DNA of 64,000 bases. Origin: Enchytraeus crypticus (Eukaryota; Annelida; Clitellata; Enchytraeida; Enchytraeidae). Under the pieces are notes generated by a model that was not told the DNA's origin, did no database searches, and saw only the letters and a list, made by a program, of their open reading frames with translations. This document shows positions 46,701 to 55,009 of this stretch, in pieces. The DNA lies in assembly GCA_905160935.1 (NCBI GenBank), contig CAJHZI010000382.1:309501-373500 (forward strand), read 5' to 3'. The position numbers and the translations under genes are program-made. The first letter of the stretch is position 1. The number at the start of each line of letters is the position of its first letter.

Positions 46701-47206
46701 TTAGAACATTTTCAGATCAAAACCAATTACATTTTGAGGCACTACATAATTACGTTAATTCATTACTCTTATCTCATTGCAAAATGGCGCCGTTAAAGCA
46801 TACGCATAAAGCAAAACAATGAGATTAAAGCAACAAAAATATAACAACTAGTACATAGCAGAGTTTATTTCTATCAATAGTAACTGTTCAATGCACACCA
46901 ATGCATTAATTGCAAGAATCTAAATCTCTCGATCACTAATGATCATACAGTCAATTTTTTCATAAAGTCATAAAATAAGGTAAGCATAAAGTCAGCCACG
47001 TTTTAATTTATTACAGATCATATTCATAAAACATTTTCAATTGACTTCCCTAGATACTTGGCTAATAATTTACCTTTTCGATCACCTTCCAAAAATTCCA
47101 GATTAAGGTCTTCATCGTGCAACTTTGTCAAAGTGCGCTGGTACGTAAACTGACAAAGTCTACTAAACCTTAGTAATGTGTTCTGTGAAGATATAAGACG
47201 AGCCAT
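40728..47206 (-). CDS. AUH: Methylglutaconyl-CoA hydratase, mitochondrial (crotonase family)
   Basis: Nine minus-strand exons join in phase to 891 nt, 296 aa plus stop: 47206-47074, 45841-45774, 44624-44537, 43934-43755, 43375-43319, 42656-42469, 41586-41536, 41121-41074, 40805-40728. The start is the first in-frame ATG after an upstream stop and begins an Arg-rich, acid-poor leader ([20 protein letters not shown]), as for mitochondrial import. The order of motifs follows human [113 protein letters not shown]-like and the end [10 protein letters not shown]. Both catalytic glutamates (GGGLE and LVETK) are present. The enzyme hydrates 3-methylglutaconyl-CoA to HMG-CoA in leucine breakdown; vertebrate AUH also binds AU-rich RNA, which cannot be judged here. 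It is transcribed toward the fibulin gene. All introns are GT-AG. Very secure. Confidence 0.96.
40905..41005 (+). repeat. SINE-3 fragment in AUH intron
   Basis: GCGTCTAGGCTCCAGAAATT, GCTACAAACATGTC, TATTCAAGAAAAGATGATG: the middle and (GAT)n tail of the family joined by deletion. Confidence 0.55.
41690..41925 (-). repeat. SINE-2 copy in AUH intron
   Basis: Minus-strand copy: TATATCACTTTTTAATATC, ACGTCCGAGATTTTACTCTC, AGATCAGCGCGGCC, ATCAAACCCACGCGAATTC. Confidence 0.78.
42745..42855 (+). repeat. SINE-3 fragment in AUH intron
   Basis: TCTCAAATAGGGAATTGACTG, AGGACAGAGAGGATTTGAGA, GTCTATTCGTATCC: 3' half of the family. Confidence 0.6.
43990..44090 (+). repeat. Strongly diverged SINE-1 copy
   Basis: GAGTTCAAATTATTTGCTTCG, TCCATCACTGATATCCATTG and AGATAAAGCTGACATTACT follow the SINE-1 order with many changes. 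Confidence 0.5.
46299..46429 (-). repeat. SINE-1 copy in AUH intron 1
   Basis: Minus-strand copy: AAATGTTAACATCAGTTTCC, GATGTCAGTGACAGGCGAGC, CAGGATTTGAACCCTGC, ACATCGCCACGGGCTCCAG. Confidence 0.85.
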
Positions 47207-47236
47207 TTGACGTTTTGATGTTTCTGCCGCAAACAA

Positions 47237-47588
47237 CTATATTTGAAAATTAAATGTTTATATGGATATTCTTTTATTTACCAATAACAAAACATAATCA
47301 GCTGATATGATCTCTAAAGAGGCTATTGAACATCGGCCTGTTTCAATGTAACTCTGCTTTTTGATTACATAGTCTTTAGTTCTCTAAAACAAATTTAGAT
47401 AAAGACGGGTGCTATGGCTATAGAGTTCACTATGATTTGAAAAATATTATGATTATGGTTGAGGCTTGGAAATGTTTAGGGCTAATGAAGATTGTTACTT
47501 TTCAATAAAATCAAGTCGTCATCTAATAGCCAGTATTCCAAAACCTATTTTTTGACACTGCAAGTGTTGCCCAGCGAAATATATTAGA

Positions 47589-47633
<45 letters not shown>

Positions 47634-48264
47634 GCAATGAACAACAAAAATAACAATAATTGTTGAGAACATGAAATTATACGTGTATAATTAATCTATT
47701 ACTAATTATTATGGATAATGATAATTTACGTCGTAATCAAGCATTTGTGCTATTGGTCAGGCAGTGATCAAAGCTGCAGAGTAATTGAATCTGATTGGTC
47801 AGTTACCAAATCACCTGTGGTAGAATGCTGGAGATTCGTGTAAGAGGGAGATTATTCAAGTTGTGGCGGCCGGAAGGTCAAGTCCACACGGGGTAGGCCG
47901 AAGGCCGAAACCGGAGTAGAAGTCGGAATATTGATACTTTATTGATTGTGTGTGTAGATCTTATATTCAATTTTAAGTTTTAATGCTCGTACATATTAAA
48001 TTGTAGTGCTTTTTATCGACTATTAAATTGTGAGATACTTTTAGAAATCTATGCCTTGACTTCGATATTTTATCAGTAAGGATTAATCACAGAGATCCTC
48101 ACAACTTCTTCAGATCGGAGTCCCACACACCTCTGAGAAATGCCATCTCAGGTGTGCTAGTTAGAGCAGGCCTAGTCATTCAATTACGGTCACGGACCGA
48201 ACAAACGTCCTGTGTTGTGCTCCAACGGCGAGTTGCGAGGCAGAAGGCAGCATCAGCGACTCGA
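47237..48264. other. Upstream region of AUH, with (AAT)n tract
   Basis: No gene is recognised. An (AAT)n microsatellite lies at 47592-47631. The segment 47661-48100 is discussed under rejected items. Confidence 0.4.
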
Positions 48265-48720
48265 GTTCTTTATATAATAACAATAACAACAATAATAAAA
48301 ATAATGAACAACAAGAGTGCTACAATCATCAATGACAGCATCGAGCACTATTGAGACAAAATCAACCCGTCGATGAAAAAGAAGGTCTAAAAACGGTGCA
48401 AATTTCAAAATCCAGAAAATAATCCAAAGTAAAGGGAATTAAAGAGAAGGAGGTTTAAGCGCGGGTCACAAATCATGGACACTGGATGGAAAAGAGAGAT
48501 GGAAAAGATAGGTCTTCAAATGCCTATGGAGCTGCTCATTTCTATGAGCAGTTCCATAGCAAAAAATAAAAATTTCGTATTCCAAATTTCATAAAAAGCA
48601 AAGGCCGATGTGATTCGAATGAAGATTTCCGCAGATGGGACGAAAGAGAATTCCAGATCTGCGGTGCAGCATGCTGGAAAGAACGATTAGATAGCTTAGA
48701 GCGTGTAGGTAGGCTAGTAG
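48265..48720 (-). mobile_element. LINE-C 3' portion
   Basis: A (CAA)n/(AAT)n tail at 48276-48320 is followed by GAGTGCTACAATCATC and GACAGCATCGAGCACTATTG, and at the far end by a minus-strand reading CCAGCATGCTGCACCGCAG, ATCTGGAATTCTCTTTCGTCC (QIWNSLSS), the LINE-C C-terminus. A hairpin, GGAGCTGCTCA to TGAGCAGTTCC, lies at 48523-48558. Confidence 0.65.
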
Positions 48721-48810
48721 CATTACTCTATCTCTTTACAAAATTATATAACAGTAATGTTTGATGAGAGTCATTAAATTAATTTAAAGCGTAATGAGAT
48801 AGAGTAATTC

Positions 48811-48811
<1 letters not shown>

Positions 48812-48852
<41 letters not shown>

Positions 48853-48930
48853 CTCTCCTCTCTCTCCTCTCTCTCTCTCTCTTCTTAGTGTACTGCCTAC
48901 TGACAGGTTCATGATATATAACGCTTCCAC
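48812..48930 (-). mobile_element. (CT)n tract and LINE-B terminal fragment
   Basis: About 80 bp of CT repeats run directly into TTAGTGTACTGCCTACTGAC, AGGTTCATGATATATAACGC, the LINE-B 3' end. The tract is its (AG)n tail. Confidence 0.7.
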
Positions 48931-49584
48931 AAGTTCCACTCTATACCGTGGGCCTGTACGAGTAGAGATATGGGCTAATGTTTTCTATTTCAGTTAGGAC
49001 CTCGTATTTATCTGAGGTGGAAATTGAACCTATACAAAGTCGATTTGCAATTTAATTAATTAGTGAATTAAATTCCTCCATTGGACCATGCAGACGCTAT
49101 AATTATTATCGAGACTGCTACGATTGATACTCTCATTCAATCCAATTAAGTTAATTTAGTTAATAATTTGACATACTATCATGCAGCGGCGACCGATCAA
49201 CGATACATTACACACATAAATTTTACTTTTTCAGCTAAACTCCTATGCTGACAGCCTGACACTGAAATCCTCCTACAGATATCTTAATTTTCAGTTTACA
49301 TTCTTATGGATGTTTATCAGTTTCTTTTTAGTACTACATGTAGAACGCATCTATAGCTAGGACTTATCAATCTTAACTAACTGAACTTAATTATACTGGT
49401 TCAGGAAGTCGTAAAGGCTTGTGACACCAGCCTTGTTTGCTTGTAGATCATTGTGTTCGCAAAAGCTAATAATATAAGCTGAGTGCACAAAACCTTCAAT
49501 TTCTTCGTGTTTTCTGCAGAGAATTAAGAATTCAAAGGACTATATATCCTTGATTCAATATAGGCCTTCATGTAAATACCCGAC

Positions 49585-49711
49585 CTTCCAACAACAACAA
49601 CAATGAGAATGCTGATTCGCTAAATTTTAGACGATGTGCAAAAAGTCCAAAAATCGTTTAGAATTTCAAAATCAGTCAAAAGACGCTGTCTTAAAGAAAA
49701 TGAGGTTTTAA
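49585..49711 (-). mobile_element. LINE-C 3' fragment interrupted by piggyBac
   Basis: The (CAA)n tail and body up to TTAA at 49708-49711 match 48276-48450. The match resumes after the second TTAA (51566-51569) with TGGACACTGGATGGAAAAGA, as at 48476-48495. The piggyBac element sits exactly at the break. Confidence 0.7.
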
Positions 49712-49989
49712 CCTATTAATGCCCAAAACGTTTCAGTACATTTTTCCAAGCTGTAGCTCATAAATTGGTCTCAAATAATCCAACTGATGATAAAAAATAT
49801 ACAAGAATCATTTTTCATTTTTAACCCTACAAATGGGGGCCTGTTCCCAAATGGGAACATTGGGCACATACGCAATTCAAAACAAAAGCATCACCTATAA
49901 AACTTTATTGCATGCAACGCATGCAATTATCGCTGTAATGTGCCTGTTGAATTTTGAAGACATGCAAATTACTCAATTCTTAACAAAGT

Positions 49990-50118
49990 AAAATGCTAAG
50001 GTTAACGTCAGTTTCCTCACTCGAAAGCGATGTCAAGGACGGGCGATCCCAGGATTTGAACCTCGTACATACTGATCCGCGGTCGAGTATCTTACCGACT
50101 TCGCCACTGTCTTCAGCC
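49990..50118 (-). repeat. SINE-1 copy nested in piggyBac
   Basis: Minus-strand copy: GGTTAACGTCAGTTTCCTC, CAGGATTTGAACCTCG, CTTACCGACTTCGCCACTG. It inserted after the piggyBac copy had settled, close to the end of the transposase gene. Confidence 0.87.
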
Positions 50119-50124
50119 GGTATT

Positions 50125-51200
50125 GTACACCTACATCCAGATGCAGGTATACAACGTGCTTGTACAGAGCCAGTAACGAGATCGATATGTACGGTTGCTC
50201 ATGGTATTCGCGTACGCAATGCAGATGTATCGGAAAGCCACACTTGTCGCACTCCAGTCTGCCATTCGTGCCACAAAGTCTGCATCTGGACTGTTTTCCC
50301 GTTTGAACTAGGTGATGCTGCAGTGCGGACTCCAATCATTGGTTTAGCGTACGGGCCAGTTGGTGCACCAGCGACTGTTCCGGCTTCGTGGAGTCGCACA
50401 CGAACAACAGTTCTTCTGCAGGAGATGATGCTGCCCACCAACAGCGACATGAACGCGTCAAGCAGCTGCTGCCATGACGTTGATGCTATTGACGAAAAGT
50501 GACCGCCAACACTTATTTGAACGGAAGATCGGTTGGTAGGCTGAGAGAAATTTGTCGAGAAAGCCCACTCCACCTATATGTGAGTTTTGACTTCTGGCTG
50601 TGGTATTCAAAAGACGCCGTTCTTGCAGAGCTGCAAGTTTTCGCTTTACCCAATGGTTCCACATTGTCAGAGTTGGTCGCCACAGTATTGCACTGATCAT
50701 AATGCCACTTGACGGCCATCACAGACTTGTTACACTTGAAGCCAAAAACCGACGATATTCCTCTTCAAGAGCTTTGTGTCAAACAAAGGGCGGATCTTCA
50801 GCCTAGTGTCCCTGACCTTACAGGTAGCTTTCATGTTAATGTATAGCAGTGACACAAGTAGGTCATATGAAGTGAAGAAATTGTCAAAGAACACTTCGTG
50901 GCTTGATTGATTTTTCACGAATTTTAGCAACGAAATCTCTACTTGAGCCCTACAAATAACTTTGATTCTCAACCCCTTATGTAGTACCATTCTTCTCATT
51001 ACGTTATACTGGCATCCGCTATCGATCAGAGGCTAACACCCACAACTTAAAGCAGAAACGAACTTCATTGCGTCTCTGTTTATACAGGGATGCCACACGC
51101 TTAAAACATGACCGATGATCGGCTACGAAGATGTCTGGCATGACTTTTTCTGCGTATAATACATCCTCCTGTTATAGCAGTGCTTGTGCCCATTGTTCCC
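50125..51200 (-). pseudogene. piggyBac transposase remnant
   Basis: Read on the minus strand in several frames: RNEVRFCFKLWVLAS (compare GIKLWVLAD of the family), then EVFFDNFFTSYDLLVSLLY (the DNFFTS motif with a catalytic Asp) and ATCKVRDTRL, then GGVGFLDKFLSAYQPIFRSN and KCWRSLFVNSINVMAAAA, then a C-terminal Cys-rich zinc region CRLCGTNGRLECDKCGFPIH / LHCVREYH. Frameshifts separate the blocks. The N-terminal part of the transposase is absent, and the SINE-1 copy follows the Cys-rich end. Not functional. Confidence 0.88.
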
Positions 51201-51619
51201 AAATGGGAACATTCTAGTTCAACCCAGATTTTGCTAGATAATTATATATTTTTTATAACCAATATTTAAAATATATAATACGACACCATTTCTAAAGAAA
51301 ACTGCTGTTTCAGTTTTTTCATACATGATTATTACGTCGGAGAAGATCAGACTAAAGTTAGGCTGCTGGAAAGGTTGAAATTCGTTACTTTTGACCAAAA
51401 GCCACAAAGCCGGAAGTGGCTGAATAAAAGTTAGCTGGCCAGTAAACCATGCCCATATCATTATTGTTACACCTTGATATCATAGATTACTAATTGTAAT
51501 TCGACAAAGGGCGCCACGACATAAATTGTTGCTGTTCCCAAATGGGAACATTGGGCGCTAATGGGTTAATGCGAATCGCAACTTGTGGACACTGGATGGA
51601 AAAGAGGCACGAAAAAATG

Positions 51620-52036
51620 TATAGATAGGTAGGCCTATATGTTATTCCATAACCATATCACTGCATAGGCCTATGTTTCTTCTATAACCGCATCTTCGTC
51701 GAATATGCCCATAGTCATAGAATAAAGAAAAAGAGATCTTTGCTTTTAAAGATCTTTGCCAATTTTAGTCACGTGAGACTGCTGCTGTGATTGATGCATG
51801 TAATGAACACGCCTTGTTCGCAATTTATAAATATATATTAGCGATCGAAAGCAAATATTATACAGCAGTTATTTATAAATAATAAGTGACGTAGGGTTTT
51901 TCCAAAGATTTATAATAGTTGATACAAGCCGAGGTTGTGGGTGGGTATAGCTAGATTATAACGCAGGGTGTTCCCAAAGGCGCGTAAATCGACAAAGCGA
52001 GAAGTACTGTGATTGGCCGAAGCCGATCGCTTGAGT
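51620..52036. other. Probable upstream regulatory region of the orphan ORF
   Basis: No gene. It contains GTGATTGGCCGAAGCC (a CCAAT box in reverse, ATTGG, at about 52010-52016) shortly before the TATA box. Confidence 0.35.
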
Positions 52037-52076
52037 AGTATATAAAGCGGCTGTCGATATATAGAAAATCAGATTG
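52010..52076 (+). promoter_or_regulatory. Putative TATA-type RNA polymerase II promoter
   Basis: ATTGG (inverted CCAAT) lies near 52012, a TATA box TATATAAAG at 52039-52047, and an initiator-like TCAGATT at 52069-52075 whose A (52071) is 32 bp after the first T of the TATA box: textbook spacing. It precedes a GC-rich ORF. Confidence 0.55.
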
Positions 52077-52351
52077 GGTTCTGCGTGGTTCGTCTGCGCA
52101 GTAACTCAGGGAGGCCAGAACCTTCTACGCGAAAGTACTGGGAACCGAGGGAGGATAGTACGTAATATCCCAATCCCAAAGCAAAAGTACGATTAGTATA
52201 CAGAAATCTGGTCTTCGTCTACTATACCAGTTTGTAAAACTATGAAGCTGGTAGGAAATCAAACCGTAATCGCCCAAAATATATAGCAGACGTGGAGTAC
52301 GCTTCCACTCCCGGTTCGGGTCACCATATCACTTCGCCCCGAGAACCACGA

Positions 52352-52849
52352 ATGTCACTAGATAGAATCTACCAAGGGAGCATGGCAGAAACTCAACCGT
52401 TGTCGCCTAAATACGTTGAAGACGTGGAGTACGCTTCTACTCCCGATTCGGGCCAGCGCGGACGTTGTGCAACGGGTTCCCGAGAACCCAATTACGAAGT
52501 AGGTAAGGGGTGTTGGACCTTGGCCTGCTCAGTCGTAAATGAACGAGAAAGGCCTATCGAGACGGATGATACCGGGAAAGAAGTATCATCCGAAGACGCA
52601 GCAACTCGGTTCCTCCTGACAAGCGGTACCCTTAGTAAAATATTTCACGAAAAAGCTGCCGTCTCGAAGCACTGCCGACCGGCGAGCGAGTCCAGAAGTA
52701 GCCAACCGCTCGAGGACGAACAGGCAGCAAGGCTGTTCACGACAATGCAGAAAGTTGGTCTATTGCAATTCTCTGTTTTTAAATCGTCCTTTAATTTCTG
52801 TGTGATTGATCGGTTGTTGTTTGTTCAGAATTCGATATCTTCTGCGTGA
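52352..52849 (+). CDS. Orphan GC-rich open reading frame, unknown function
   Basis: Frame of 165 codons from ATG 52352 (MSLDRIYQGSMAETQPLSPK) to TGA 52849; it is also open upstream of this ATG to about 52240. No domain recognised. The base composition is clearly richer in GC than the surroundings, as in coding DNA here. The peptide DVEYASTP(G/D)SG occurs twice (upstream of the ATG and at 52430-52456) and NYE(A/V)G(R/K) twice, pointing to an internal tandem duplication of about 135 bp. A possible splice donor GTAGGTAAGG lies at 52501-52510. The last 25 codons are AT-rich and may be intronic. The first ATG after the promoter (52241) opens only a short uORF. Could be a real lineage-specific gene or part of an unrecognised element. 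Confidence 0.4.
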   Translation: MSLDRIYQGSMAETQPLSPKYVEDVEYASTPDSGQRGRCATGSREPNYEVGKGCWTLACSVVNERERPIETDDTGKEVSSEDAATRFLLTSGTLSKIFHEKAAVSKHCRPASESRSSQPLEDEQAARLFTTMQKVGLLQFSVFKSSFNFCVIDRLLFVQNSISSA

Positions 52850-53079
52850 TATTTTTAGATGCAATTAAGTATTCACGTGTTACACATATTTTAAAGTATT
52901 TAAAATGTTCATGCAAAGTATAAAGAGCATAATTATCGTTTAATTACAATACGGATTCTTTAACACAATGCCTAGGCCAAGTTATTTGACATAGTCTCAC
53001 GTGATAAAAGTATGCAGAAGTTATTTATACTCTTATGGTACCTAGCATAACTTCGAATGTTGTAAGTTGTCTAACCGCA

Positions 53080-53575
53080 CTTTCCAACATATGATTCTCC
53101 GCCGATCTGGAATACTCTTCCATCCACTCTTCGAAGTCCTTTCTTGAATCATATCTGAGCACCTTTTTTCCTATGAACGTTTGCATAGCCGGTGTCCACA
53201 ACCATCGATTAAGTTAACCTTTTTTCTTTATTTCAATTTCATATCTTAATTTGTACTTGCTTCTAGAGTTTGTGTTCTGCGCTGTTTTGGACCTTTTTAG
53301 TTTTTTGCAACTCGGCAATATAGGTCTCGGTTCAATAGTGTTTGATTGTGCTTTTGCGACAGTAGCACTCTTTAATTGCTAAGGTATACTTACATGGACT
53401 CCTTTCACTTTTGAATTGATTCAATATTTTTTGATAATGGGACAAATTCTCTGGATATTGGAGTTGTAATCTTTTAGGACCTTTATGTTTTTTTAATTTA
53501 TCGATTTGGCTTTGGCTCTACTGTGGTCGATGTTGCCATTGACTCCAGCATCTCTTAATTATTATTGTTGTTGTT
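53080..53575 (+). mobile_element. LINE-C C-terminal and 3' UTR fragments
   Basis: TCTGGAATACTCTTCCATCC encodes WNTLPS, as at the LINE-C C-terminus. GACAGTAGCACTCTTTAATTG (about 53360) and ATTATTGTTGTTGTT (about 53557) are LINE-C 3' ends, suggesting two overlapping or tandem copies. Confidence 0.55.
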
Positions 53576-55009
53576 TATATTGCTGTCTGCAGATCTTTGT
53601 TTATCGTTCGTGTTCTTAGTTGTCGTGATCAAGTTTTTCATTAAAACCACGCGAGAAAAAATGCACTGTCATAACGGCAGCCTAAAGCTAGCTGTGCGAT
53701 CGCAGCTGACTAGGCCTGAAAGGCTCATTCACCCTACGCTATATTCTACTAGCACGCTAGGCACTCAGGCGTGCCAAATTCAACATAGCTTCCTATTGCA
53801 GGATAATAGTGTAGCATTAAGCCACAAATTCACTCACTTTATAATTATAATACACGTACTACCTTCGGCTAGTGCTTAGGAAGGCCGATCGCTCCTTAGC
53901 AATTTTGCTAGAACTTTTTGCACGTGACAGAATGTTCGGTAACTTATAATAATTAATTAAACTACATCATATTTAAATATGCTTATGTAAAAATCGCGAA
54001 CGTCTGTAAGAGTTCTTTAATACGATCACGACCGGTTAGCTATACTTGAACCCAGCTACTGAAGCGTTGTTAATTTTGTTGACCTATATTTTTGTTAGAC
54101 TTTTGTTAGACTTTTAGAGTATACAGTGTGCCACTCTTCTCTTATAAAATGTCAGCGCCACATCTCTAGTGTATGTCCTCTGTATATATCTACATGTAAT
54201 GGAGATCTATACGTATAGGCCTACTAGGAAGTTAGCGCCTGAGAGAACGAAGCGATTAAGTATTTTCAGTTTAAAAAAGTCTTGAGCTAATCTTTTTAGA
54301 GACAGTAGTTGGGTGTAATTCTCTCGTGGAGTAATAGGCAATAAAATTAATTTAGGTGGATCGTAATTATTAATAAAGTAATAGAGAAATATTAGCAAGA
54401 ATGTTGGGCCTATTAGGCCTACTGACAGTGATATAATAAGATTATTCATCTCGTGTATAGATGTAGGTCGGTAAAGGTAATTAAGACTAAATGAAAGTTA
54501 ACAACTATTAATTTCATTGTTTTAACCTTTTACAAATATAAATGAGTATCATTTTAATATGATATATATTTGATAACTTTCATTTATTTTCTGAATTTAG
54601 CAATTAAGCTACCGAGTAATATCAGCACTACTGTTTGATCTACCATTTATGTTCAATCTCTGTCATTATGAGTATGTCTCAAATTCAAAGCAACTTGCCA
54701 CTAAATGGCTTCTTAAGTTACTATATAACCTAGACTTATATCACAGGCCAATTGTTTACCTTTTTCAACGCAGTGAAGAATCTTTTTTGATGTAAGATTT
54801 TAGCGTTAGATTTTTCAAGAATACCTAAAGGTTGAGAAAGAAATATTCTGGATAAAGCTCCGTATTTTGTTGGTTAAGGAAATGGAATAAAACCCGTTGG
54901 TATAGTCAAAATAGGACTACGCCGAATGTTTTATAGTTATCTATTTACTGAATTTTTGTATTTATTTTAATTAATGCAGGCTATGCTTAATAATTGCACA
55001 TACCTACCA
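53576..55009. other. Spacer and presumed 5' region of the IPT-receptor gene
   Basis: Short ORFs (53565-53879, 54207-54449) carry no recognisable domain. No clear TATA box near the signal-peptide exon. Confidence 0.35.

Larger units (their letters stand above)
49712..51565 (-). mobile_element. piggyBac-superfamily DNA transposon, internally deleted
   Basis: The 1854-bp element is flanked on both sides by TTAA (49708-49711 and 51566-51569), the piggyBac target site. The ends are CCTATTAATGCCCAA on the left and, on the minus strand, CCCATTAGCGCCCAA on the right (12 of 15 identical). A quasi-palindrome GTTCCCAAATGGGAAC occurs near both ends (about 49845 and 51534) and at about 51192. The minus strand holds transposase remnants. 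A SINE-1 copy lies inside at 49990-50118. Confidence 0.92.

Noticed and set aside
47661-48100. Stretch beginning TGTTGAGAAC and ending TCCTCACA with a CCAAT-like region, resembling a solitary LTR
   Set aside because: No flanking short target duplication, no internal genes and no second copy in the window. Termini alone are too weak.
53565-53879. ORF with a hydrophobic start that looks like a signal or membrane segment
   Set aside because: It begins inside a LINE-C 3' tail; the rest shows no domain or splice pattern.
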